64,000 nucleotides of DNA, from NCBI GenBank assembly GCA_963556145.1, contig OY744465.1, positions 4,836,001-4,900,000 of the forward strand, given 5' to 3'. The position numbers and the translations under genes are program-made. How positions within the stretch are numbered: the first letter of the stretch is position 1; the number at the start of each line of letters is the position of its first letter. Shown here one piece after another: positions 10,900 through 22,365 of the stretch. Under the pieces are notes generated by a model, which made no database searches, was not told the DNA's origin, and was given only the letters and a program-made list of their open reading frames with translations. The stretch comes from Hygrocybe punicea. Lineage: Eukaryota; Basidiomycota; Agaricomycetes; Agaricales; Hygrophoraceae.

Positions 10900-12262
10900 T
10901 CAAAGATGGTGGTTGTCGTGGAACAAGCGAAGAGCGGTCTCGGTAATGCTTTGCTGTTGTTTGGTTCATCTCGCACTGACCAGAACATTCGCAGCAGTGC
11001 TCGGTCTTGCCTGTCTTCAAGCTAGTAGGACGTCGTCGGTGGGTTGCAACCACAAAGGTCGTCAAGACAAGTCAAGAGCATGGTCGGTTACCCCTTCAAG
11101 TGCTGACTAGCGCTGACTGCTGGCTAGAGTCCTCGCACTTGGATCTACTCACAGTTTTACCAGGGTAGGACACCACTACTTCTGAACGGAATAATCCCCT
11201 CCACCCCCATAAAGCTTCTTCACGGACATTCTGACCAGAGGGCCTTTCAATTTTGCTCTCAAGCATTCCCACATTGCTGTGAATGATCCGACTAACTGGT
11301 GGTCTGGAACGGCTATAGTCGATTGGCTTCAACCTTGGCTTCTTGACGAGTATGGCCCAGTTCTTGTTCTGCGCTTGAACATTCACCCCTCGGTATCTAG
11401 CTTGAATACTTCACCGATGATTCGCTCTCCCAAGTGTTCAACTGTTGGCGTTCAGACATCGCCTGGTCCCATCATCTGTGTGACTTCCATTGCATGAATA
11501 TACCATTCCTAGAGAACCATGCAACCCCCCTAATGGATCACGCTACACCCAGTGACTACCGGCTTGATTCCTTGCTCCTGGCATTACGCACCGATATGGA
11601 AAGATGGCTTACCTCCGGGGTCGCCTTGGACTCCGGGGCTTTCCTTTCTTCGAGCTCCAGGAGAAAGGCCTCTCGTTTTCTCGTTTGGACCCTTTCCTGC
11701 CACGCACCATCGAAGTGGTCTTCGTCAGCTCCTCTGGCGATGGCCATTGACTGACAAGACGCAATGTGATCCCCAGATCTTGGTCGGTCTTCTGAAACCC
11801 TGCACAATCCTTAATACTCTTAAAACTCTAAAACAAGTTTCGGCCAGAACCAGACGCCTCACGCCCCCATCTGTATCGCCCAGTTTGCGTGAACTTTGCT
11901 CCTTCGATGCCATGTACCACTCAGTACGGAATTAATATCGGCAATTCAGTTGATCCCTCCGCTCTTCTTCGTCCTATATCTACGATAAGAGTCGTTCACC
12001 CTGCTGCCTATTCACATCCTTCATATAAACATCATGGTAAGCTAGCGAGAACGATTTAATTGACCATCGGCACCTTATATACATTGCACCTCCACCTCCA
12101 TATGCAGGATGGAATAGCCTTCGTGACCAATACGAATTGGTCGCCCATTGGGCTTCGAAATTGTCACAAAATAACGAAAGAACGACACAGGTCTCGCATT
12201 TCACATTATATTGAGAATACACTAAACGAATTCGACGGAATAAATGATCTGCGACAGCAATG
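10900..12262. other. Intergenic with unrecognised coding-like debris (about 11,200-11,900)
   Basis: Two overlapping plus-strand frames at 11279-11497 and 11434-11754 look like one frameshifted coding remnant (for example NWWSGTAIVDWLQPW, then FNCWRSDIAWSHHLCDFH). I do not recognise the family. The first 250 bp upstream of the RING gene would contain its promoter. No tRNA or repeat structure was seen. Confidence 0.3.
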
Positions 12263-14372
12263 CTACAACGACTTCGCTTTGCACCTCTTCTGTTTCCGAA
12301 TGTATTTCCTCACAGCCGGGACGCCGAACTAAACACAGGTGCACCATAAATACTGGAAGAACCATGCTGATCAACACGGGGTAGCAAGGACATGGTACTC
12401 ACTCTCACGGTGGGATACAGAACCAGCAGCGCTGCGCCGACGAGCCACGACCACTTCACGAATTCCGGAAACGGTTCGGGATACTGGCCCTTGCTCCACT
12501 TCACGATGACGAGCAGCTCGGTGGCAATGGTGGCGAGGAGCAGCCAAACATGCTGGCCCATCCTGACAGCCTTGCTAATATATACCAAAAAACGTCTCGG
12601 CATACTGGACTGTTATCTGGACAAGATGAACCACAGCATACCGAGGATCATTAATATACTGGTATAGCTCTTTCGAGGCAGGCAATGCGCAGAGAAAGAC
12701 GGCGGTCAGCCTCAAGACGACGATGGGATGGTCGGGTTCCATCCATAATAGACCCTTGCGAAGGACAGAAATAAACAAATAACCAACGATCACTGCGATG
12801 CCGGTGACAGCCGTGGCCAAAAAGCCTACCTTCAAGTAAAATGGATTGAGCTCCGCTGCGAGGAACACAGCCAACAAAAGGACGACTATGCTGTAATGCA
12901 GGAATGATGCCGTCCCCTCCCACTTGAACGCGGTGAAGTCATGAGGGGAGAACTGGCTGAGAACGCGCTTGGCTTTCGAACCTATCCCGCGGGTTTGACG
13001 GAGCCCTCGCCATTCGTATGGCTTTTTCCCACGTTAGAGTACGTGCAGAAAGACAAACATATATACTTTTGACAGACCTTTACTTCAAGATACTGGCATG
13101 TCTTCATCCCTATCACGACAGTTACGTCAGATGTTTAACTTAGGTGGCGAAGAGAAGACAGGGACGCACCTAAATAAGTTCCGATCCAGTTGCAGACAAG
13201 AACATCCAATATCCACTGGAGACGTGTCGGTGTGTCATTATCGATAACATTATGAATCGAATGACTCACATGATCCCACCAACACTTTGCCATCAAACCG
13301 TAAGCGATCGGCGTGAAATTGAGTGCGAGGCAAACCTACCTCCGCAAAATTAGGAAGTTGGTGCTGCAGACTGTACTCTGCAAGCTCGAAAGCGATGCTC
13401 AGGATCTGAATAACGGCTCTCAAGATTAATCTTTGCATCGATGGATTGGGCTATATTACCCAACAAAACCAGTAATCACGCAGAACCATCGCTTTACCAA
13501 ACCATCCGAGGGCGTGGGCAAGACAGAAAATGTCAATGGCGTTCTGGAGGAACAATAAGCCCGCGTACAACTGAATATTAGTCACAAACCCATATGTTTC
13601 GTGGTGTGAAAGCACAGTCATCCGCATAGCTTTTCTCCGGTAACGGAACGCCCAATGCTGGATCGAGGAGGGTCATCATCTTCCGAGCCGAGCCGAGATC
13701 CTGGAACAACAAAAACACAAGGGCCAACTCGTACAACAGGTTTATGCCGAGAACAACGCGCCATATCGCGGGATGAGGACGAATGAAGGGACCGTCTCGA
13801 AATTGAATTGTAGAGAACATAAGAAATGACACAATTGCTGCGTATGCACCGCTGTGTCGTGAACCCACATAAGCATGTATTATGCGTGGATGGAAAATGA
13901 AACTTGCACGCGTCTCTTGTCTCTACCCTCTTCCAGGACGTCTTGTGTCATGGCTACGTAGGCCAAGGCGGCCAGCCCGACGGCCAGGGCGGATAAAGTG
14001 ACAGGTTTGTAAAAAAATCTGTCGAAAAGAATAATGGTTCATTGAAGGCAAGAAAAGAACATGTAAAACTACAAACTCGACACTGGTATCATGCTTCTCT
14101 TGGAAAGGCGTTATCCGGGTATAGGGTTCTGTCCGGTCAGCCTTTTTGACGCGAAGATTAAGCAAAAGGACATTGGAACACGATATTTGCATCACATACA
14201 TCGTACCCTGTCCAGATACATGGCTCAATGAAAGAGGAAATGGTTTCGGATGTCACTCACAGCGAACAGGGACACCATCCAAGCCAGGATTAGGCTCTGG
14301 CTCCGGAAGCACACCATCGGAGTCATCGACAGGTGAAGTTGGTAACAAGTCTGGGTCTGCATCCTTTGACAT
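12263..14372 (-). CDS. Phosphatidylserine synthase, base-exchange (PTDSS) type
   Basis: About a dozen exons on the minus strand. The first ATG is at 14372 (MSKDADPDLLPTSP) and the stop is at 12263-12265. The 5' splice choices between 14260 and 13850 are uncertain. From 13851 down the exons are 13851-13590, 13543-13460, 13405-13340, 13284-13270, 13215-13170, 13109-13078, 13021-12830, 12754-12642, 12574-12403 and 12328-12263. Family signatures are RDGPFIRPHPAIWR, LDPALGVPLPEKSYADDC, ELAEYSLQHQLPNFAE, DVLVCNWIGTYLG, PYEWRGLRQ, SQFSPHDFTAFKWEGT, AELNPFYLK and LLWMEPDHP. These match the PSS family (PF03034) that swaps serine into PC or PE in the ER membrane, not the CDP-DAG enzyme Cho1 of yeast. 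Many hydrophobic helices are visible. The 15-nt exon encodes CWWDH. Confidence 0.9.
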
Positions 14373-16251
14373 TGTAAACGAGGAACCTCCGAGTCAGGGC
14401 ATGCATGGGAACACCACCTTATTTGTGTAGTTCTGTTTGACGCTGTCTAGTCCAGGATCCAATCAACCCCTCAACGTGGTGCTCAGCGGGGAGGAAACGT
14501 GCTTGTTCACTCATATAGTCATACGGGCAGTCATCGTGTCGAAACAACTAGAACGTGCGTAACCTCGGGTGACATGCATACGAAATTCATCCTTTTCCCA
14601 GACATCCACGTTCATACATACTGTGCGGTAATGGTAGTCGTCTACGACGATGTATATGGATGAAATAAATGCACTTCCAAGCTCCAAGCTTCAAGGAGGA
14701 TCGACATGTGGCTGCTGTACGTCGCTCCTCATCAGTGATCATACATCAAGCTTGCGCGGCCGCCGTCAGCGCGTCAGTGTTTACACGGTTGCACACAGCT
14801 ATATGCGCCGAGAAATTAAGTGTATGTTTCATAAAATCAAACATGTGTCTTGACATGACTGATTAATGTTATGTGCCTTCCTAAATTTTTATATGAACGT
14901 CACAAGTTCTTGCGGATGCAATCAGCCGTTGAACAAGAAGAAAAGTTGATCAGGGCCCATATGCCATCAGGCTGCCATCGGGCCATCGAATTCCCACGAA
15001 GTAGTCGTGTTTTCGCAAGCGCTTTTCGACATCTACCTGCGTGCTACTCCCGTCTGGGTGCAGCCAGGTTGCCCATTCCTTCTTCCATTAAAATCTGTTC
15101 TGAACCTCCTACCAGATGTGCAAGTGCCAGATAAACTTGCAGATCACCCGGTAGTCTGGAAGGTTTGCAGCATGGCTTGCTGATTCTTCTTTAAGCAATT
15201 TGCGACCTCATCGGAAACTTTCAGCACATACTACCTCGCCATTCTTCATCGTTCGGGGCCAAAAACTAAAGTGAGAAACCCTCTCTATTTTACACATGAG
15301 CCTAGCGAGTCTAGCAATGAAATTGATACTGTGATCTTGACCAGCAAAGTCTAGCAACTTGCGTTTCTAGCGTCCTGCTGTGTCACCCTCCGGACAAGAG
15401 TTTGTCATACCAAATCCAGAATCACGAGGACGGAATCAAACCCGCACCGAGCTCAGGAAGGTTGTCGGATATATTGTCAGCCGTCTGGATAACACTGATC
15501 CTGAGCATCAAAAGGAATCAAAAAAGATAACAAACCGTCTTGACCGCGGTTCAAATCCTCTGAGCAAGCCTCATGGGGCGATTCGAAATTCGCAATGGAA
15601 CTGGGAAATGACCTCGTCGTAATCGATCGGGGTCCCAACAGGATCCCGGAAGTTTGCTCCACAGAACAACTTTGTGGCTTTTTTTCTCACCTCTGCGACG
15701 CCTGCGTGGTAATGAACAGCGCAACATGTATCTCTGGCCAGTCAGGGTGACCTCTTCTTGTTGCATGGCCATATTCGAGGCTGCCAGCCAAATTATTTAG
15801 TTCAAGGGCGTGAAATGCCGGTCTTGCACATAGAATGCCGAAAAATGCAAGTTGCTGGGGGCCGTAGTACCGGAGGACATACGGTATTAGCCAGTAATAG
15901 TCGCTGACTGCCCGACTTGAAACTGAAGGTATAAATGTTTCAAAATATTTTTTGGGAAAACCATTGCAGTAGGTTTCCGGTTGTGAACCCGCCTCAGCAG
16001 GTTCGATGCCGTATACGTATTATGGGATAGACTCCAGTTTCGCTCACACGTTATATTTATGTCACAGCCGAGACCCTCAAGACGGACTGTATCCCAGGCT
16101 TGTCCTGCCCCAGTTTGGCTGAACTGGATTCCTTATATCTATCAACGTCTGCCGTGATCTGGTTTCTGAATCTGGTTTGTTACTTAATGGCGCCCGAAGC
16201 CCTTAAGCCAAGGCCAAATCCTGGTCCTTCCCCGTTTCTTACTTCGTCACT
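14373..16251. other. Long intergenic region between divergent genes, no gene seen
   Basis: About 1.9 kb between the phosphatidylserine synthase start (-) and the Zn2Cys6 gene start (+). Only short ORFs with no recognisable content occur. GGTTCAAATCC at 15547 and TTTGATTCCG on the other strand near 15430 resemble tRNA T-loops but lack matching stems. The region probably holds promoters and long 5' leaders for both genes. Confidence 0.5.
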
Positions 16252-17818
16252 ATGATCACCTCCGACTCTTTTCAGCCCCCCTTGCAGCTCAAGGGCGAAA
16301 TAATGGATCTCGAATTCACCGTTGATACCGACCACCGGAAGAGGCGACGGAACAGAACGACCCAATCATGCCTCAACTGTCACACCTCCAAGCGAAAGGT
16401 GCGCATGCCCCGCTTTTCGTCTCATGTTTTTTTATTTACAAATACAATCAATCAACCAGTGCGATCGCAAGAGACCTTGTCAACGATGTATCCAACTTGG
16501 CTTGGTAGCTCTCGCTTGATAACATCCACCAACGGCATTTGTTAATCTCCGCATTTCTATCACTATACAGACTGGCCTTTGTGTCTATGAGATTGACGAC
16601 CCCGCCCTGAGGTGAGGGATAATATCAATCCGCCGCAGGCATGGTAAAGACGAATTTATGTTCATTCCAGAGATGACCCAACTCTAGATGAAACTACACG
16701 CCTCCGGAACCGGATTGCAGAACTGGAAAGCCTAGTGCGAGAGCTGCGTGGTATGACTTGATCCATCAATATAAGCATCGTTACGATTTGTAACCCCCGT
16801 GTTTCGATGGCCCATAGGCAAACCTCACCCTCGATGGGCAGACTCCAATTTCCGCGACGGAGATCCCAGTGAGAAGTGGCATTCAAGGGCTTTGAAGGGT
16901 GCGACATCCGTCAGGCGGCGGTTGAATTCATCCGAAGGTACCGACGACCAGGCTCATGAAAACGGCCGGTCCGCCATGATTTCGCTGCTTTCTCCAATCA
17001 AGACGGAGGGCGTGGCAGACATGGGTCACTCCAATCTCTACCGTTTCTCACCTTCGCCTGCGCCTTCCATGCGCTACCACACTTTTCAAGCTGACATTCG
17101 AGCATCCTCAGCACCCTCTTTTGAGAACGATCAGCATCGGCATTCGTACAATACGGAATCGCCTTCTTCTGGAGTGGGCTCATCCATTCCGTTCCATTCC
17201 TCAACCTCAACTTCTAACATCCCTTATAACAACATCCGCAACTCTGGGCGACCACCTTTTCAGAGCGTTGGGGGTGGCGGCAACAGTTACCCGGTCCACA
17301 GATGTGACGAGGACGGGGTGTATGTAGGACAGTATGCATCCGACACCTCATCTCATCAGTCCTTTTGCCCCCGTCCCAACAACCCCGCGATAAATCACAC
17401 TCTACTAGCTCTGACACAACAGCTTCAAAATACACTAAACTCCCTTCGTCAGTATAGCCAACATGCACCAACCTCCCAATGTCTGCTCTACAGGCGTATC
17501 GTGGAGCTTAATAGCCTGATCCAGTAGGTTTCCTGTTGGGTCCCTGTTTGTGTCCGCTGATTTTCTCCCTCGAGAAGTAGTGGGAGCGATCCCACAGACA
17601 ACTCTGGAGGATCATACGACGATATCTCTACGTCTACTGAAAGCGATATTTTGACACCGCTGTCGACTTCGAGCTCGCACACCTCGTTCCAAGGTTCTCC
17701 CGCTGGACCTTCGCCCCAAGAATGGCACACGATAGCGGCCGCTGGTTACAGCCAGTATTATCCGATGCCACCTGGAGATAATGGCAACCATGGCATATAC
17801 AATAACGTCGGCACTTGA
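16252..17818 (+). CDS. Zn(II)2Cys6 (GAL4-type) transcription factor
   Basis: Six exons: 16252-16398, 16460-16504, 16571-16611, 16671-16750, 16818-17523 and 17581-17818, about 418 aa. The zinc cluster begins CLNCHTSKRKC after a basic RKRRRNR patch, continues CQRC in exon 2 and ends at the Cys of TGLCVYE in exon 3, giving the six-cysteine C6 module. It is followed directly by a short leucine-rich helix (RLRNRIAELESLVRELRG), a typical dimerisation coiled coil. The rest is Ser/Pro/Asn-rich, with no middle-homology domain seen. Role: nuclear DNA-binding regulator; target unknown. M18 (16303) could also be the start. The cluster is spread over three exons, so intron retention would destroy DNA binding. 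Confidence 0.88.
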
Positions 17819-18000
17819 CATTTGCAAAACCATAATCTATAACGCACACATAATTTTCTCATGATGCATATTCTTTCCGTAAGATTTGCTGTACACTACC
17901 AGTACTTCGCTTGTAATTTGGAATGGAACATGCTCGGAAACATTTACACTTGTAACGTAGTGAGTATACGTATGCAATACTTCTGCGATCAGTACATAAT

Positions 18001-19089
18001 TTAGAATACATGCATTGTCGGAATTCTGGGTTCGATTGTGAAGCAGAAGGTTCGTTGAGATTGTGGATCCGCTTTGACGACTTCGTCGCCTTCGTCCAAC
18101 TTCCAAACATCTCTTTCCACGAACAGAACTCGTCTGTCTCTCCGAACGAGCAAGATCGTAGACAAACGAGTGCCGTAATATCCCTGATCACCATCCAACA
18201 GGTTTTTAGGTTTGATCGGAATAGGCTCGACCTGAATTGTGTCCCGGAGCTGTGAAGGAGTTCCAGGAGGCCGCCAACTTCTCGGAAACAAATATAAATA
18301 TGTCAGGGGTATGTAGAAATAGGTACCCACGCGAGAATCTCGAAAAGACGGTGTAAGAGTTCGGACTCCTTCAGGTCCCATGGAGCAGTATCCAGCAATG
18401 AGTTCAGACAGTTGATGCCGTGTTGTACCTTTGGCCATTCGTTTGCGCCCATTCCGTCCACTCCATTGGAAATGCCTCCGCAGCGTCTTTCCGATTCTGA
18501 AAGTGCACGACCAGTGATGATCCCCCTTGCACCGCCGTTCGTAACAAACGAGGCATCGAAGGATAGTGAACCCGAACTCTGAAGCGATGGAGCGAGGAGA
18601 AGCAGATTGAACCCGGAAAATAGAGTGTCCCGAGGGACGATTGTTCCGACTTCGTCTTCCAGAGGCTGAGATGAATCCGATAGAAGGAAAGAAGATACCA
18701 GATGGCCTCTCGAGGAAGTGTTTTCCGCGGGTGGCTCTGTGATGTTCGTCCTGTTTTAGGCTTTCAGCGCACTTCATTGAGGGGCATCTGCCAGCATTCG
18801 TCCAAAGACTTACAAGAGCGCGATTCTGCCGGTCCGATTGATGCCCAGCCACGTTCCTCCGGCACGGACGTCTCGGCCAGAGAGGATGCTCCCGTCCTCG
18901 GTGTCACCGTTTAGGTCCTGTCCAAAGGAGTGAAAGTGGGCATCTTTAGTGGGTCGGTTCAAAACTTCATCACGATTGGTGCAGAGAATACTATAGCAAG
19001 GTACACGCTGAAATCGGTAGAACCACTGGGTGAAAGCAGACTCACAGAGCATAATCCGGATGCTCGAGGGACCAGAAACCGACGCACAT
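18001..19089 (-). CDS. TANGO2/NRDE family protein
   Basis: Starts at ATG 19089 (MCVGFWSLEHPDYAL). An intron follows (GTGAGT...TTTCAG), then RVPCYSILCTNRDEVLNRPT, the NRDE signature that names the family, and later AHFHSFG, ILSGRDVRAGGTWLGI, NRTGRIALL. Further exons give SFVTNGG, CGGISNGVDGMGANEWPKVQ and HGINCLNSLLDTAPWD. The last exon has YGTRLSTILLVRR and VLFVERDVWKLDEG and ends at 18001. The second residue is Cys, an N-terminal nucleophile-like position conserved in the family. Animal TANGO2 is linked to Golgi organisation, lipid metabolism and haem trafficking; the fungal role is not settled. The 283-codon open frame over 18001-18852 mixes true exon and non-coding frame and is not the protein. 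Divergent from ARP6, 206 bp between starts. Confidence 0.85.
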
Positions 19090-19295
19090 CGACGGTTAGA
19101 AATCGGCTTCAGGATTCTGAGGTAACAATTACAGAGTAAAGTTCAATTATGACTCAATTGCAACCCGTGTTGGGTGGATAAATTCCCGGCGAGACTAGGA
19201 GTGGTTAGCTCAGAATGATCGCCAGGGACACGAAAGGAGTCGGCAAAATAATATATTTTGTGGTTGTATGATTTTGAAGTCCGATTTTTCACAAC
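19090..19295. promoter_or_regulatory. Divergent promoter between TANGO2-like and ARP6 genes
   Basis: Only 206 bp separate the two start codons, so both promoters must overlap here or lie in the neighbouring gene. An AT-rich AATAATATATTTTG is present 35-55 bp before the ARP6 ATG. No protein-binding site can be assigned by eye. Confidence 0.5.
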
Positions 19296-21099
19296 ATGGA
19301 TCCTCCCGTCGTGGTGCTGGACAACGGAGCGTCAACTATCAAAGCTGGGATCGCCGCTAGTGAAGCGACGACGACGAGGGAACGGATAATCCCCAATGCC
19401 GTGGTACGGTCTAAAGGAGACAAAAGAATTTACTTTGGGCACGAGGTGGAACAATGCGTGGACTACTCGTCCCTTCATTATCGCCTACCATTCGAGAAGG
19501 TTCGTCCAAAATACATTTTTCAACTGACACGAAACAGGAGACAATATTTCTTCAGCAACACAGGGTTATATTGTCGACTGGGACGCACAAAAGGCAGTAT
19601 GGGATGGCGTGTTCTCCCCCGAGGTCTTAGGAGTAAGCCTCTTTGCCAGTCTGAGTTTCACTTCATGCCTAAGGGACACATCAGATCAATCCCGCCGAGT
19701 CTTCACTTCTCATCACAGAGCCTTACTTTAACCTACCGAACATACAAGATATTTATGATCAATTTGTGTTTGAGGAATATGAATTCCAGTCATACTACCG
19801 ATGTACCCGTACGTCTCTCTTAACGTCATGTGCAAGTGACATATTTTGATAATTCATGTCCAGCTGCCTCTGTGATCCCTTATGGAACTTTGTTCGTACA
19901 GCCTGATTTGCCTCCTGCGGAGTGTATGCTGGTCATCGACTCAGGATTTAGTTTCACGCATGTTGTTCCGATGATCGGCGACAAAATAATATGGCACGCC
20001 ATCAAGAGGTATGTGAGCATCGACTGTTGTGCAGGTTGGCTGTACTTTACGGGTTTGGTATAAATTTAGGCTTGATGTTGGTGGTAAGCTACTTACCAAT
20101 CAACTAAAAGAACTTGTGTCATTCCGTCAATGGAACATGATGGACGAAACCTACATGATGAACCAAGTGAAAGAGGCCTGCTGTTATGTCTCTACCGATT
20201 TCGACAACGACCTGGAAATATGTCGGTCAGCAATCATTGGTTTCATTCACAACAAGCTGTCGCTCAACTGTATCCAACAGGGCGGATCCTAAGATTAATC
20301 CTATTGTTCAGGAGTACCTCTTACCGGATCTGTCAACGAATCGCAAAGGACGTATACGAAAGACAGATGACATTGTTTCCGACACGGATCAAGTATTAGC
20401 TATGAACAATGAGCGTTTCACTGTCCCGGAAATCATCTTCCATCCCGACTTCGTCGGTTGGTCTTCAATATCCTAAATACTGATCACACAACTCAATACC
20501 CCACTTTCCGCAGGCTTGGACCAGTCGGGTCTCTCAGCGACAGTCGCCACCTGTATTGCCTTGTTACCGGAGGACATCCAAGGCATGTTCTGGGCTAATA
20601 TCGGTTTGATTGGCGGGAACACGAAGTTCGCAGGGTTCCGCCAAAGACTGTCAGTATCTCACTGCTGTGGTAAACACACCTGAATAGCTGACACCCATAT
20701 AGAATGTCCGAATTGCGCTCACTTGCTCCCGTTGACTGTGAGGTTCAGATCTTTGAATGTACTGAGTGAGTTGTCTGCTATCCGACATTCGATCAAGCGG
20801 TCTTATCATCCGGATACAGACCTTTAACAGAAACTTATCACTCGGCATTCGCATTCGCCAGTACGCCCGAGTATTTTGATAAAGTTGTCACGCGAGCAGA
20901 GTATCAGGAAAGTGGAACCAATGCCTCTCGAAGGAAGTTCAAGGATTGGAAACCGGATGAGAAGGACAGGGACAAGGCCAAAGAAATGTTCAAAGGAAAG
21001 GGACGTCAGAGGGAAGATGATGAGAGGTCGCCCGTCTCTAGGAAGCTCACTCGTACGAAAACTAGGACTAGTATGTCTGCCAGTATACGCCGACGCTGA
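19296..21099 (+). CDS. ARP6: Actin-related protein 6 (SWR1 chromatin-remodelling subunit)
   Basis: Multi-exon. Exon 1 (19296-19499) encodes [15 protein letters not shown], the actin-fold phosphate loop, and [18 protein letters not shown]. Later exons encode [107 protein letters not shown] and RAEYQESG. These are ARP6 hallmarks, including the EYEF insertion near the TEP-Y-F-N motif. In yeast and plants ARP6 helps SWR1 deposit H2A.Z. After the usual family end near EYQESG the frame runs on for about 65 mostly basic residues to the stop at 21097-21099, an unusual tail. Confidence 0.9.
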
Positions 21100-21290
21100 A
21101 TTGTATGATTCCTTGCTTTCTAAACGGAGTCATATGCATTAACGAGCAAACAAATACCCAAGGTACAGGAGATGCACTGGACTCGATCGGGTTTGGTTCC
21201 AATGAGTTGCGTTCGTTCATTCAGAGTGTTGGGAGACAATCCTGATGATGCAAAATCGGTGAGCCCAGTTTTGTTCGAAAAGAGAAATGC

Positions 21291-22094
21291 TCACGATTCC
21301 AAGAACTTGACCTCATCAATAAACCTTGATGGCTCCGATTGCTCATCTCCTACCCGGATATCCCTCCAAATTTCAGAAGCCACAGCGAATTGGTTCTGAG
21401 ATTCCACCTCGTCAAGCTGCGATGTATCCATGTGTTCATAATCAACCACTGCCAGATCCTCGAATCGAGCAAATTCTTCGTCTTCCAATGCAAAGGTCAA
21501 GGAGGAGTCGTGCACTTGCTCTGCCGTCAACTTCACACCCATGGTGGTCCACTGGTTGCAGTCCACATATGGAAAAAATGTCGTTGTACGGAGAGGTGAT
21601 CTTCCTGGGGAGTCAGCGGAGGAGGGATCGATGGGTATGCAATGTCCCGACATCGAAGACGGCGAAGGAGGCGATCGAGAAACAAAGTGGACAATAACCT
21701 CGTTGATCAAGGCTCCATTCTCTTCCGACGCAAACGTAAATGAATCACTAACGAGTCCGATGTAAAAATTCCGGGGAAAGCTTCGGATTGCTTTATACGC
21801 TCCAGATTCCTTTGGAAACTGGTCTGCGATAACATCGGTAGCGAGGGCAAATGCGACATAGGTTCCCGGCTGGACCCTGGGACTCTGCTTGTACGTAACG
21901 GTCGGCGCCAAGGCCGACGACGTCAAAGGACACGTTAACAGACTCGGCCATGCATCTGGTATGATCGGCGAAAGTTGCGAGAAACGGTAGTAGGGTCCTA
22001 CGAGTAACCCTCCACTCGATAGGCCCGGAGTGATTGGGCGACGCAAGCTTGAAGGTGGGGGTGAGAGATTGAAGTCGTGGTCCGAGTCGTCCAT
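21291..22094 (-). CDS. Conserved hypothetical protein, single exon
   Basis: Open frame of 267 codons from MDDSDHDF at 22094; an in-frame ATG at 22148 would add 18 residues but lies in a less protein-like stretch. I do not recognise a domain. The protein is hydrophilic with no membrane span or signal peptide. It has alternating beta-like segments (GTYVAFALATDVI, NFYIGLVSDSFTFASEE, GALINEVIVHFVSR) that suggest a compact beta fold. A Pro/Ser loop at about 165-195 precedes FFPYVDCNQWTTMGVKL. The tail is acidic (EDEEFARFEDLAVVDYE). It converges with ARP6, 191 bp between stops. Confidence 0.65.
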   Translation of the reverse strand: MDDSDHDFNLSPPPSSLRRPITPGLSSGGLLVGPYYRFSQLSPIIPDAWPSLLTCPLTSSALAPTVTYKQSPRVQPGTYVAFALATDVIADQFPKESGAYKAIRSFPRNFYIGLVSDSFTFASEENGALINEVIVHFVSRSPPSPSSMSGHCIPIDPSSADSPGRSPLRTTTFFPYVDCNQWTTMGVKLTAEQVHDSSLTFALEDEEFARFEDLAVVDYEHMDTSQLDEVESQNQFAVASEIWRDIRVGDEQSEPSRFIDEVKFLES

Positions 22095-22365
22095 TGTAGT
22101 CGTTGGCTGTCGGCCTATCCACCTTTTATAAAAGTCAGTGTGAATCATTTATGTGGCCGTAGCCACCCTTAGCCACCAACATCAGGTCACCTTGGCGGAC
22201 GCGGACGACGGAAGGTTGTTTCCGTTACCGTGACTACCTATGGTGCTGGCTTCAAGTTCGCAAGGTTTGTTTGATACTAACAGGGGGTAAGGATCAAACT
22301 GACCCATCAACTTGCATTTGTAAATCGTCTAAGTCTCTAAATAACCCGAAGATAAATGCAGTGAG

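Noticed and set aside
15540..15560. tRNA-like T-loop GGTTCAAATCC
   Set aside because: No matching acceptor, D or T stems can be drawn around it; the neighbouring reverse-strand TTTGATTCC also lacks stems.
18001..18852. Single 283-aa minus-strand protein
   Set aside because: Only its C-terminal part matches TANGO2; the rest is in another frame from the conserved TANGO2 blocks, so it mixes real exon with non-coding frame.
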